From Cryptomeria japonica (taxonomy: Eukaryota; Streptophyta; Pinopsida; Cupressales; Cupressaceae), in assembly GCF_030272615.1 (NCBI RefSeq), contig NC_081415.1:191484270-191548269 (forward strand): a stretch of DNA of 64,000 nucleotides. The letters run 5' to 3'. Position numbers and translations under genes: made by a program. Shown piece by piece: positions 11,636-23,317 of the stretch (the stretch's first letter is position 1; the number at the start of each line of letters is the position of its first letter). Under the pieces are notes generated by a model. That model was not told the DNA's origin and did not search any database. It saw only the letters and a program-made list of their open reading frames with translations.

Positions 11636-11931
11636 TTTTGTAAGGTGTGTTATATTGGTCTCCTTGTGTTGTGTAGCACAATGCTCAGGTTTGTGGCATG
11701 GCTTAACCGCCTCCTGTTGATTCTATAAGTCTAGTGTTCGTATTAGAAATTAACAGGTTGATCTTTTCGTGCAACGACAACTACACTTGTAACAAGTGGT
11801 AATAGAGCTTGGTCATAGGTTCATACCCCTCACTTTCACTTGGGGGGGGGATTGTTGCAAGGTGTGTGCCCTTGGTCTCCTTGTGTTGTGCAGTGCAGTG
11901 CAAGGAGACCAAGGGCACAGATCTTGCAACC
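11636..11931 (+). mobile_element. Miniature LTR/TIR-like element (TRIM-like)
   Basis: The word GAGCC flanks both ends (11631-11635 and 11932-11936). A 5' block starting near 11636 (AAGGTGTG...TTGGTCTCCTTGTGTTGTG) recurs directly at 11854 after a short middle part. That middle part contains TGGTAATAGAGC, close to the Met-tRNA primer site, and a G-rich tract at 11841-11850 like a polypurine tract. The 11854 copy is then followed by its own inverted copy (11901-11930), giving a hairpin with 28 of 30 arm positions paired. So the element has LTR-like direct ends and also inverted ends. It has no coding capacity. Confidence 0.55.
11854..11930. repeat. Long hairpin within the miniature element
   Basis: Arms 11854-11883 and 11901-11930 pair at 28 of 30 positions around a 17-nt loop made of GCAGTGCAGTG-like sequence. 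Confidence 0.85.
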
Positions 11932-11936
11932 GAGCC

Positions 11937-13173
11937 TTGCTTATAAATAGGTAAGGTGATGAGGTAGAATCACAACTACCTTGTTACAAATATGAAATGT
12001 GTGATGTGATATAGTTATTACCTAAATAAAATATTAAATAATAAGACATGACTCATATCTTCTAGAATGCCACCTAGGATAAGTAACATGATCATATGAA
12101 CAACATTAAATGAAAAGTTACATAAACCAACTTTTTGACAACTAGCTTAAATACAAGCTAGCTCCTAAGTAAACTTATACAATTCTTTTAATATTTCTTG
12201 GTAACAACTAACTTAAATTAGATATAAGTTTTTCATAATTTTTAAAAATACATCATTAACATTGGTATTTAGGTTATACATTTTTATAATTTTCTATATA
12301 TATTAATAATTATAAATTTTAAATGAAAGTAATTTTTATTTATAAATATATATTTGAAGACAATGAAAATAAATGCTAAGTAAATGCTTAAACAAAAAAA
12401 CTAAATCCAAACACTAGCATAAACCTTCATTACTCCTCGGATTGAGATAAAGTGTATGCACCCAACTCCACTTGATTTTATCTTTGATGTTGTTTATGGG
12501 AGGAACATGATTAATCAAACCAACAAAATGATGTTAGGATGAAGATAGATTGGATAGAAAAGTGGACACCATAAGGATATGAAGAAGGTAGATGATCAAA
12601 CTGAGACCAAAGGGATAAATTTATATATTTTCAATGAAGAAAATCAATGGCCAAGATTAAATGATTAATGGATGGCTAGGTTTGAGGGCTTAGCTTTGTG
12701 ACAAGTGTCACAAAGAGGATGGAGGTGTAAGATATAGGTGTCCTGATAAATATGTGAGCATACATTGGGAAGAACATGAAAGGGACATGTTTATGACATG
12801 TGTAAGAGATAGGCTGACTTAAAAAGTGACATGTCTATGACATGTGTAAGAGGTAGGGTGGCTTTGAGATGACCTTTCATTCTCATGCATGTGTGAGAAA
12901 GAATAGAGTAGGGACACTTGTCACATGATGACACATTTAGATCTTGATTCATGTAAATGGATTCAAGCGGATACGATTGAGGTGAGGTGGAATTCAATAA
13001 TAGAGAATTTATGGCAGTAGAGATTAACTAGTGTAAATAAATTAATTAAGTAGGTGATTTAGTGGAAGGATTTTTAGGATAACGTTAGAAATTAAATAAA
13101 TGTATATTTATTCAATTAATGATGAAGGTTAAAATTAATTAAATAAATATAAATTTATTTAATTAAGGATGTG
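11937..13173. other. AT-rich intergenic DNA
   Basis: No gene is visible. The only structure is a local tandem duplication: 12782-12820 is repeated at 12826-12865 (GACATGT-TATGACATGTGTAAGAG). AT-rich simple sequence dominates 12180-12400 and 13020-13170. Confidence 0.6.
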
Positions 13174-14786
13174 TGTTGGTGAAAATGGAATCGAGTAGTT
13201 TAGGACCAAATCCCACTTTCATCCAAACATTGGAATACAAAATCACCTAAGGAAGTGATCCTATATGACTAACTCTTGTGAAAGAGAGTCAAGGGATACT
13301 TTTAAGGTTTCTATTTCTTTGCTTTTATGGAAGGGAATATGTAAAATATGGAAGAATGCAAAACTAAGCTAAGAAGATGAACAAAAGTAACTATAACAAT
13401 TGTAATAATAGATTAATAACCAAAGCAAACTAAGGCAACATGTACGGATCTAAGAATGGAATTTTGATGTGCACGATATAAAAAACTAAGCTTGAATTGG
13501 CAAGACTAGGACGCTAGCGCTCTAGTCCTAGTAACTGTACTGATCTACAAAATAGAAACCTAAACTCTGTGTATCCAAGCTGCAATAGTGAAATCTAGGA
13601 AAAATGAGAGGAACCAAGGCGTGGGCACCCTAGTCTTGGAGGAAAAATTCAAGGGTGATCTAGTCCCTAAGATTTAGGACCAACTTCAAAGGATAATTTT
13701 GTGTCTATCTACTAAGATCTCCCAAAAATTGCCCTCTCCAATAGAAACATGTACCTATCTGCAATCTGAAAAGTGGTGTGTTTGTGGCTATATGGGTCCT
13801 TGCCTTAGTCAACTCCCTTTTTTTGGTGATTTCTACCTCCATAAATAGCCGATATTGTATTCAAAATATGTGTGTGCACTAGAATCTCATGTGTTTATAA
13901 GATTCCTATGAGCTAAACATAAACTAGAGTTCTACACTATGTTTTGAGTAAAAACTCTAAAATGATTATAATGTAAATGCTTCAAACCACAAATGCAATG
14001 TAGATCTAAAAATGTGATAATATGTAGATCTAAAACTCAAATAGAGATATGAAAATAACATGAAACCATACCAAACCCTAAGGAGAGGTACAAGCCACTC
14101 AATAGTTGGTGATCTCCTTATTATTATTAAATATTTCCTAAAGCTTCCATGAATGATAAAAGTGTTTATTAAGACTTGATTAATGATGAATTTTATGATT
14201 GTAGACTTCACTAAAAAATCTGTACTTTCACTTCACAAAGATCTCCTTCAATTGCTAGATTTTGGATAATCAAACAAGGGAAAGAAAATGTTGTATATAT
14301 GAAACCCTAACTTTAATTTCAATAATAGGATTACTTAGAATAAGTCCAAATTGACACAAAGAAGGATTCAAACAATATATCTACCAAATTAAGCTCTTGA
14401 AATTTGAGAAAAGTACGAGACCAAAATAGTAGCATTCTAGTCCTATTGACTTTTTCTGTTTTTTTAAAGATGTGAGATATTGTGATTATAAAGTCAAATC
14501 CAACATGGTATTAAAATCCAAGGTGTTTAGATATTTGAAAATATGATTTGAAGATTGAAATTAGGACATTATCTAGATTAATTAAAAGTAAAATAAAAAG
14601 GGGTACACCTAGGGTTAAGAGCCCAATTTTATGATGTGTAAATTGATGAGAGAGGACTTCATATTTAATTAAATGCCTAAAGGAGCCTTATAAATGAAAT
14701 ATGCAATGGGACACACTAAGGTGGGTGCTAACCTAAGAATGGAGCTAGACAACCCTACTTAAGGGTCTATAATTTATAATGCTACA
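13174..14786 (-). repeat. LTR of family D, minus-strand copy
   Basis: On the minus strand the LTR begins TGTAGCATTATAAATT at 14786, just after a polypurine tract (AAAGTGGGGGATAAA, 14787-14801), and ends ...TTCACCAACA at 13174. It aligns throughout with the LTRs of the plus-strand copy (15859-17526 and 21161-23317): shared blocks include AAAATTGGGC, CTTGTACC-CTCCTTAGG, and GTGGGATT-GGTCCTA near the end. It is more diverged than those two are from each other. As the LTR next to the polypurine tract it is the 3' LTR. Confidence 0.75.
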
Positions 14787-15858
14787 TTTATCCCCCACTT
14801 TAGCAGTCATATGATAATATGTGTGTATGCAAGTTGAAGTATAAAAAAGTAAACACTCATAGGAAAAAGGATATATACATAAGATGTTGAACGAATCCCC
14901 AACAATACTTTTATTTTAAATGATAGGAACCATATCCTACAAAACCACATTGTTTGTTGAAAGCACAAAATCACCTAAAATTCTTACTAAGAATGATTAA
15001 ATTTGAGGTTATCTATATGCCCCCTAGTTTCGGCTTGCTAATTAGTGAGTTGAAACAGGGTATCATGTTTACCACATTGAATTGTAAAGGAATTTTACGA
15101 CAAATTCTCACAACAAGATCTAATACAAGATCAAAATTAATCAAGGATCATTTGGTAAGAAAGATATCTGAATTATGATTCCAACACAATTGATGGTGCA
15201 AGAATCAGATGTCTCTAACCCAAGATGTGAAAGATTAAGTGCAAAATGTAGAATTAGGGTTTATAAAAATAAGTACCTTTTAAATAGTGACAAGTGTAAA
15301 GGGATGAGATCTTTGATAAAGATAACATATTTGAAAAGAGGTGAAGAAAAATAAGAATACACACCACCTACAATACTTAGGAAGAATTGGATTCTTAGTG
15401 AAGAATTGCACACTTTCACTAAAGAGATATTGTTCATCAAATATGTATCATTTCAAATAGATAATAGGTAATAAACAAGGAACACGCATATTCTATGCAA
15501 GAAATGATTCATCAAATGAAAGATGCAACTCAACAAACGAAAGGTGAATCTTTGGAAAAAGATAGAAGATTTAAATATCATTCTTACCATCCAAGTATGG
15601 AGACAAGGACACCAAATAGAGATAATTTATAAAAGAAACACTCTTCTAAAAGAAGGACATAGATCCTCATCAAAAATTCATTTTCTTGCAAGAGGGGTGG
15701 GATCCTCAATAGGGATAAGCACATTCACAACATAGAAGGGTTCATTATAAAAGATACTGGTGAATAAATAAAAGGATTTGATGAATGATTATAGACTTCC
15801 AACATTAAGGAAGTGATCCCAATTAAGGATATGTACTTAAGATCCTCATTAGGGATTG
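14787..15858 (-). mobile_element. Family D internal fragment, minus strand
   Basis: Reverse-complement homology to the 3' noncoding part of the plus-strand element (about 20420-21160) is clear. It includes the polypurine tract, the TTAGCAAGCCGAAAC block and repeated CTCATTAGGGAT-type words. It stops abruptly where the plus-strand LTR begins. No coding sequence is retained. Confidence 0.7.
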
Positions 15859-17526
15859 TAGTGTGTTTGCATCTTGCATTGTAATTTCCCTTTAAGCATT
15901 TAATTAATTAATTTAATTAAATCTAAAGTCCTATTTCATCACTTCATACATCATAAAATTGGGCCCTTTACCCTAAGTGTGCTCCTTTTAATTTATTACT
16001 CCAATAAATCATTTAATCATAAACCCTAATTATGTCTTATTTCGACCTTTAAGGCCCTATTTCGCATATCAAAACACCTCAAAATCAGCTATAACTTTGG
16101 GATTCTCTCTAATATCGTCATATCTAATGGCCCTAAAAATTTGGTGAAAAGTTGTTTGGACCATGTGCAAAGTGCACATGGTCCTTGACTTTTCTCCCAA
16201 AATTTTAGGAGCACAATTCTATGATATTATAATGCTTAACCCCAATAAATTGGTGAGAAATTCAAATCCTAGGTCAGCCTAAAGATGAAATTAAGATCTA
16301 GGGTTTCGTACATAAGATTTCTCTTTCTTCATTTGAAGGGAATCTATATGATCTAAGAATCTAAGAGTAGATTTTTGGAGCACAAGGAGCCTTCTATGTA
16401 GTGAAAGAGAAGCCTATGTGGAGTCTTCAACAACATTCAACAAAATTGAACAAAATTTTATCAAGCATTCATTATCAGTTAGGAGGCTTGAAGACATTGA
16501 AGAATACTAGGAGATCACCAACTAATGATTGGCTTGTACCCCTCCCTTAGGGGTTGGGTGTGGTTTCATATTTTTTTCATGTCTTTTCATGAGCTTAATT
16601 ACATCAATTTAGATATTTACATTCATGATTTAGATCACTTTGCATCATTGAATTAGAGAATTTACTTTGTAAATTATAAGAAATTAGGGTTTAGTCTTTG
16701 TTTGCTTTCATTTTAGGGTCTTACACAAACACAAGATTCCTGCCCACACTATTTTACTGGACAAATCAACTATTTGTGGAGGTGGAAATCACCAACATAG
16801 GGGTTTGGTAGAGGAAAAACCCTACATAGCCACCCAAAACCTCTCTTTTCAGTTGCAAGTGCAAAAATAGGTATTCTAAAGGAGTTTCAAATCAGAAAGA
16901 GGAATAAGTACCACCCATAAGTCTCAAAATTGCTAAAATTTGTCAGGGATAGGGGCGTGGCATCATATCAGAAAGAGGAATAAGTACCACCCAGAAGTCT
17001 CAGAATTACTCAAATCTATCAAGGACAGGGGCTTGGCATCTTGGTCCTACCCAAGACAGGGGTGTGGCACCCTGGTCCCCCCACTTTCATATGATTTTTG
17101 ACAGGTTGCAAGTTTAGGACCTTCAGATTTCAGCCTTTCAGTTGCAACTCTCTGTCAGATCATCAGGGATAGGGGTATGGTGCCCTGGTCCTGGTCAGTT
17201 TGGTCCATCTTTCAGCATTAGATGCACATCCAAATTCATCCCCCTTGTCTGCTTTTAGTATCTCAATTTCAGATCTGCAAGTTTGTTCAATTTCAGTTTA
17301 TATATGCTTCATTGTTCATCTCCTAGTCTAGTGGATAATTCAAACCCTAATTTTCTCATCACATACAACAAGAGGAATAGAAACCCTAAGATATAATCCT
17401 TGTCTCTCTCTTTCTCACATGAAGTAGCCAAAGTGAGCTATCTGCCAAGGCTCTTTTGTATTCCCAAAGTGTTGGCTAAAGTGGGATTAGGTCCTAGTCA
17501 CCTGATCTCGCTTTTTTCCCTCCACA
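15859..17526 (+). repeat. 5' LTR of family D (first 68 bp missing)
   Basis: It aligns with 21229-23317 (minus the insert at 22049-22571) and ends CCCTCCACA like the 3' LTR. It has a private tandem duplication of 76 bp (16891-16966 and 16967-17042) that the 3' LTR lacks. Confidence 0.85.
16891..17042. repeat. 76-bp tandem duplication inside the 5' LTR
   Basis: Both units start ATCAGAAAGAGGAATAAGTA and end in a GGGGC-TGGCAT word. The 3' LTR has a single copy (near 22764-22838), so the duplication arose after, or was lost from one LTR since, insertion. Confidence 0.85.
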
Positions 17527-17869
17527 TTTTTGTGAACCTGACATGAATCCAATCTTCTTTAATTCTGATTTATGTTCTCAGATCTAAGTGTTCTTTCTAT
17601 TTCAAATTCAAATTTACATTTACAAATTTCAATTTCTTGCAAATTTCAAAAATTTAGAGGTTAATTTTTGCTAAAACCCTAATTTTTAAATTCAAAATTA
17701 AACTTGTGGATAGCTTCATTTGGATCATTAATTCAGATCTGATTTAGGAACACATTTCACTCATAAATTTAATTTTCTAAATCAACATTTAGAGTGCTTG
17801 TGTTAGTTAAAATTTAACATTTCCTTCTATTTGGCATATGTTATCATTTGAAAGAGTAATTATTTTGTC

Positions 17870-20330
17870 ATGATGCATGCATTACATAAATGTGATAATG
17901 GGTTGGCTTCCCTTGTTTCAATTTTTCCATCTCGTAAAGAACCTCCTCCTATCTATGACAACCTTTTATTGCCTAAAAGAGTTGTTACCAACCCCTTCAA
18001 AACTCTCCCATGCTCTAAGGATGAACATTTGAAGAGTGATCTTGATAATTCTCCTAAAATGTGCCCTTCCCATCTAGCTATCTTAAGGATGAAGAATTAA
18101 TAAACAATGTTATCACTTCTCCTGAAATTGGCAATAACAATAAGGACATCTTAGTGCAAGATATTTCTAATACTTTCTTCAATGACCTCACTATTTGGGA
18201 TGAACCATTAGAAGAAGGTGTTGATTATTCTCTACCTATGAGAGTAATCCCCTTGATAGCATCTCACCTTCCATGAATCTCAATCATTCTCCCTCTAAAA
18301 ATAAAGCATCTCCCTTTCATCAACTTTATTCTACTTATAAGGATACCCTAGTTCAAGGTAAGATTGTTGACATATTTTTCAAAGGTCTCCCTCTCAAACG
18401 TAAAATTTTAAAGAGTAACATTGATCCTTCTCCTAGAGAGTCTAACCCCCATGTAGATCCTTTGATGATAGAGGATGATATGACCTTTCCTACTAATACT
18501 CTTCCTTATAAAACATCAATATCTACTTCTATTCTATCTCCTAAAATTGATCTTATCCATGATAACATTTTACTGCATGAAGAGACTATCAACAATTATT
18601 CCAACAATCTTGTTCACTCTTCTTCTGAAATTCATAAGGACACCTTTGATATTCCTAAACCATCTTCAATAAATTTGATACATGTGAATGGAACACATAA
18701 TAAACCCCTCTCCATAGTTCAAGGTGCTTGTCCTTCTCAAAGTTCTCAATGTAAGCCTATCTTAGGGGTTCAAGGTGGTTATGCTAATGATTCTTTTTGC
18801 ACTCTTAAGAAACCTGCTATTACTGTGCAAGGAGGTTATCCTACTAATAGCCCTTATGAGTATGCTAAGAAAATCACCGAAGAGAGTTATCATACGATTT
18901 CTCATATCTACAACACAAGAAACAATAGGCAACCTAGTCATCCTCTAGCTATCCCAACTTCACTTCCTCCCTCTCAACCTACTCTTCCACAAGCACCTCG
19001 TATATAAAAAACTCTTATTAAGGAGTATGATCTCATTGAACAACTTAAATCTACTCCTGATAAGATTTCTATTTGGTATTTGGTTCAAAATTAACCTAGT
19101 TATCATGGGATATTACAAGATGCTTTGAAAAACTTAGATTTACCACCTGTAGTGGCACCTAATAACATGGCTTCTTTGATTAATCCTACAAACACAACCA
19201 AAGCTCAAATTGTATTCACACAACATGATTTACCTTCTCATGAAATCCAACATCAATATGATCCTCTTATGATTGTGGTTATTATCAACAATAGTTCTAT
19301 AAGATGAACCTTTGTGGACAATGGGTCTGGCCTTAATGTTTGTGGTGTGGACTTATTGGATAAGATTAATGTGGATCATTCTCTCATTGAACCCTCTTAT
19401 ATTTCTATTTGATGATTTGATAATGTTGTTAAACAATGTTTAGGTGTCATAACCTTGCTTGTTAACATAGGTCCCATTATGTTACCTACACCTATTCATG
19501 TCATGCATGATAATTTGACATATAACCTTCTATTAGGAAGACTGTGGATTCATAGAATGCAAGCTATCCCCTCAACTTTGCATAGGCAAGTCAAGTTAAT
19601 TTATAATAATAAGACATATACCTTGTTAGATGACAAACCTCAAGAACCATTAAAATCTAGATCTTCTTGTTCAACTACTTCCCATTTTTCTCTGAATTCT
19701 CCTACTTCTTCAAATACATCTATTTCCTTTAATGATCTTGTTCCTTCTAGTACTCCTGATTCTTCTACTCAATCTGAATCTCCTCGCAAGGATATATTTT
19801 CTCCCAAAGGGGTGCTCTCAAATGATGATTGGGGATCTCTAGACTTTAACCCTACTTGTGTAGGAGAGTATAGACTATCTCAGAAATAATTTAAGATTGA
19901 GAAGGAGAAATCTAAGGAGGAACCTAAAGAGAAACCAACTTTGTCTAAACAACTAAGTAACCACTTTGTGGTTGATTCTAATTCAAATGAGTCTTCAAAT
20001 CCTTCCTCTAAATCATATATCATTGAGACCTATCACCATCTCTTTCTAATTTGGCATCACTTTATGGTCTTGGTTTTCACATGTTTTAGCTAAGAGTGGA
20101 TATAATGGCAATGGTTGTGGCGCAAATGAACAAGGAATTAAAGTTCCTTTAGAACATAACACACATGAAGCTTCATTTGGACTTGGATATAATCCTTCTA
20201 ATCCCACCAAAGAATCTAAAAGACCATCTCTCAATGTGAATTCTATATTTAGTAGTGATGATGACCTCACCTCAATTAAATCATCTTCTACTTCTTTCAA
20301 CACTCATCCCCCTCATAAGGAAATCTTAGT
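17870..20330 (+). pseudogene. Decayed protease plus G-patch protein of family D
   Basis: From an ATG at 17870 the reading passes through three frames. The longest runs are 17870-18100, 18061-18276 and 18273-19007, then one frame from 18273 to 19889 broken by four stops. The 5' third is Ser/Pro/Asn rich with recurring KDxLVQ and VQGGY words and does not match a gag. Around 19020-19300 lies a linker like that before plant gypsy proteases (YDLIEQLKSTPDKIS). At 19310 the aspartic-protease motif VDNGSGLNV follows a stop, and NLLLGRLWIHRMQA at about 19520 is the C-terminal protease motif. After a frameshift, about 20090-20200 reads as a G-patch (GYNGNGCGANEQG ... FGLGY). Nothing resembling RT follows. 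Confidence 0.6.
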
Positions 20331-21144
20331 GTTGAACAAATCTCTTTATGAATGTCCTTAAGATATTTCTAATCCCCTTTATGAAACTTTATCTTCTACT
20401 CATATTTGAATTGCTTCTCTCATATTGGAACAAGCATCCCTAATGGGCATCTTAAGTACATATCCTTAATTGGGACCTCTTCCTTGGTGTTGGAAGTCTT
20501 TTATCACTCATCAATTTATTTTCTTCATTGATTAGTATATTTTATAATAGACCCTTCTATTTTGTGCATGTGCATATCCCTGATGAGGATCTCTTGCTTG
20601 ATATAAATAATCTCTTTGATATCATTTCAATCCTCCATTCTTTTCCAATTTCCTTATTGGAGTTGCATTTTTGGATTATATCTCTTGCTTTTGTTTCCAA
20701 TTAAATATTTCATCTTGTGTTAGAGAGCTCTCAAATCCTCACACTCTTTCTTGTGTTGGAATTGAGGTTTAGTCCTCTTTCTTACCAAATGATTCTCCAT
20801 TTAGTTTTTGATATTGTATCAAATCTTCTTGTGAGTATTTGTCATCAATATTATTTCACAATTGGATGTGGTAAACATGATACCCTATTTCAAATCATGA
20901 AAAATTAGCAAGCCGAAACAGGGGGGCCATGTAGCTACTGTCGAATTTTAATCACCTTACTTAGTAAGAATTTAGGTGATTTTGTGATTTGATCTAACTT
21001 GTGGTTTTTTAGGGTGCGGTTCCTAACTGTTTACTGCAGATACTGTTGGGGGCTTCATTTGACAACTTATGGATATATCATTTTTCATGAACGTTTATTT
21101 TTGTTTACTTTAGCTTGCATATGAACATAGTGTCATATGACCAC

Positions 21145-21160
21145 TAAAGTGGGGGCTAAA
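21145..21160 (+). other. Polypurine tract of family D
   Basis: TAAAGTGGGGGCTAAA lies directly before the 3' LTR start TGTAATTTCG. The equivalent minus-strand tract is at 14787-14801. Confidence 0.8.
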
Positions 21161-23317
21161 TGTAATTTCGTAAATTGTACACCCTTCCTAGGGTGGTACA
21201 ATTCCACACTTAGTTTAGCACCCGTCTTAGTGTATTTGCATCTTGCATTGTAATTTCCCTTTAATCATTTTAATTAATAAATTTAATTACATCTAAATTC
21301 TTATTTCATCACTCCATACATCATAAAATTGGGCCCTTTACCCTAAGTGTGCCCCTTTTATTTTAATCCTCCAATAAATCATTTAATCCTAAACCCTAAT
21401 TATGTCCTATTTCGAGCTTTAAGGGCCAATTTTGCATATCAAAAAACTTCAAAATCAACTGTAACTTTGGGATTCGCTCTAATATCATCATATATAATGA
21501 CCCTAAAAATTTGGTGAAAATTTGGTCGAACCATGTGCAAAGTGCACATGGTCCTCGTTTTTTTTCCCAAAATTTTGGGAGCACAATTCTATGATATTAT
21601 AATGCTTAACCCCAAGACATTGGTGGTAAATTTAAATCCTAGATCAGCCTAAAGACAAAATTAAAATCTAGGGTTTCATACATAAGAGTTCTCTTTCTTT
21701 ATTTGAAGGGAATCTATCAGATCTAAAAATCTAAGAGTAGGTTTTTGGAGCACAAGGAGCCTTCTATGTAGTGAAACAGAAGCCTATGTGGAGTCTTCAA
21801 CAACATTCAACAAGCATTAATCATCAATTAGGAGCCTTGAAGACATTGAAGAATAATAGGAGACCACCGAGTGACGATTGGCTTGTACCCCTCCCTTAGG
21901 AGTTGGGTATGGTTTCATGTTATTTTCATATCTTTACATGAGATTCATTACATAAATTTAAATATTAACATTCATTATTTAGATCACTTTGCATCATTTA
22001 TTTAGAGCATTTACTTTGTCAATTATAAGAAATTAGGGTTTACTCTTTAGGGTTCGACATGTCCAACAAATCTCTCCAGCAAATCTACTCATATATATAT
22101 ATATAGATAGATAGATGAGATCTGATTCTATATTCTACTTCTATATATATATATATATAGATGAGATTTGAATGCAGATTTCTCATAAGCAGAAGTAGGA
22201 GAGGCAAGCGTGGTTCTGTTTCCATTCATCATTGGATATCCGACCCCAACAACAAAGGCGGAGTTAGAAGCAGTAGTTACAGTTCCAGTCCTAGTTGATT
22301 TAGCAACAAAGCAAGCAAGAAACACACTAGTAGTTTATCTTGTTGACTGCTCGGCATAAATTGTTATCCATCCTCAGGTGTTAGGAGGTGGCCAAGATGC
22401 TGGCCAGGAGGCAGTGACCAGGAAGGCACTTATCTGACCAAGAAAGAGAAGGAAGGGCGATCCCGAGTGGCGGTGATGCAGACTAGGCCCAAAGGGCGCC
22501 TGTGACCTATTGCAATAGTACTTTTTCCTACTCTTTGAGGCAAACAGTTTCACCCGCATGAAAGATAGATTGTTTTCTTTCATTATAGGGTCTTGCACAC
22601 ACACAAGATTCCTGAACACACTATTTTACTATACAAATCTAATATTTGTGGAGGTGGAAATCACCAACATAGGGGTTTGACTGATGCAAAACCCTACATA
22701 GCCACCCAAACACTCTCTTTTAAGTTGCAAGTGTAGAAACAGGTACCCAGAAGGAGTTTCACATCAGAAAGAGGAATAAGTACCACCCATAAATCTTAGA
22801 ATTTCTCAAATATATTAGGGATAGGGGCGTGGCACCCTATTCCTACCTAGGACAGGGGTGTGGCACCTTAGGCCCCCCACTTTCAAGTGATTTTTGGCAG
22901 GTTGCAAGTTTAGGACCTTTAGATTTCAGTCTTTTAGTTGCAGCTCTCTATTAGATCATCACGGATAGGGGTGTGGCGTCTTGGTCAATTTGGTCCATCT
23001 TTTAGCATTAGGTACACATCTAGATTCCTCGCCCTTGTCTTCTTTCAGTATCTCAGTTTTAGATCTGCAAGTTTGTTCAATTTTAGTTCATATATGCTTC
23101 ATTGTTCATCTCCTAGTCTAGTGGATAATTCAAACCCTAATTTTTCTCATCACATACAACAAGAGGAATAGAAACCCTAAGAGATAATCCTTGGATCTCT
23201 CTTTCTCACAAGAAGTAGCCAAAGTGAGCTATCTCCCTAGGCTCTTTCATATTCCCAATGTGTTGGCTAAAGTGGGATTAGGTCCTAGTCACCCGATCTT
23301 GTTTTTCCCCCTCCACA
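21161..23317 (+). repeat. 3' LTR of family D, with insertion
   Basis: It begins TGTAATTTCG after the polypurine tract and ends CCCTCCACA. Apart from 22049-22571 it matches the 5' LTR along its length, including the shared GTGTGGCACC words and the closing GTGGGATTAGGTCCTAGTCA. Confidence 0.85.
22049..22571. mobile_element. 523-bp insert of unknown origin in the 3' LTR
   Basis: Alignment with the 5' LTR jumps from TTTACTCTTT directly to GTTTTCTTTCATTATAGGG, leaving 523 bp unmatched. The insert has two (AT)n-AGATGAGAT repeats at its left and a more GC-balanced right part. On the minus strand it gives two protein-like pieces (22325-22128 and 22619-22374, the second running past the insert edge) with Cys, Gly and hydrophobic stretches. 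I cannot name a family. No terminal inverted repeat or clean target duplication is visible. A captured gene fragment is possible. Confidence 0.55.

Larger units (their letters stand above)
15859..23317 (+). mobile_element. Family D non-autonomous Ty3/gypsy-like element
   Basis: Two long LTRs enclose 3.6 kb. The internal part carries decayed protease-like and G-patch coding sequence and a polypurine tract (TAAAGTGGGGGCTAAA, 21145-21160), but I find no gag core, CCHC knuckle, reverse transcriptase, RNase H or integrase. It would depend on another element's enzymes. The 5' LTR lacks its first 68 bp, so no target duplication can be read. The 3' LTR carries a 523-bp insert. A minus-strand relative abuts it on the left. 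Confidence 0.75.

Noticed and set aside
11636-11931. Cassandra-type TRIM with 5S rRNA sequence
   Set aside because: I looked for the 5S internal promoter words and did not find them; only the size and the primer-like word fit.
22128-22619. Assignment of the 523-bp insert to a specific plant membrane-protein family
   Set aside because: The peptide pieces share only general composition with such proteins, and the frames are broken. A named call would be guesswork.
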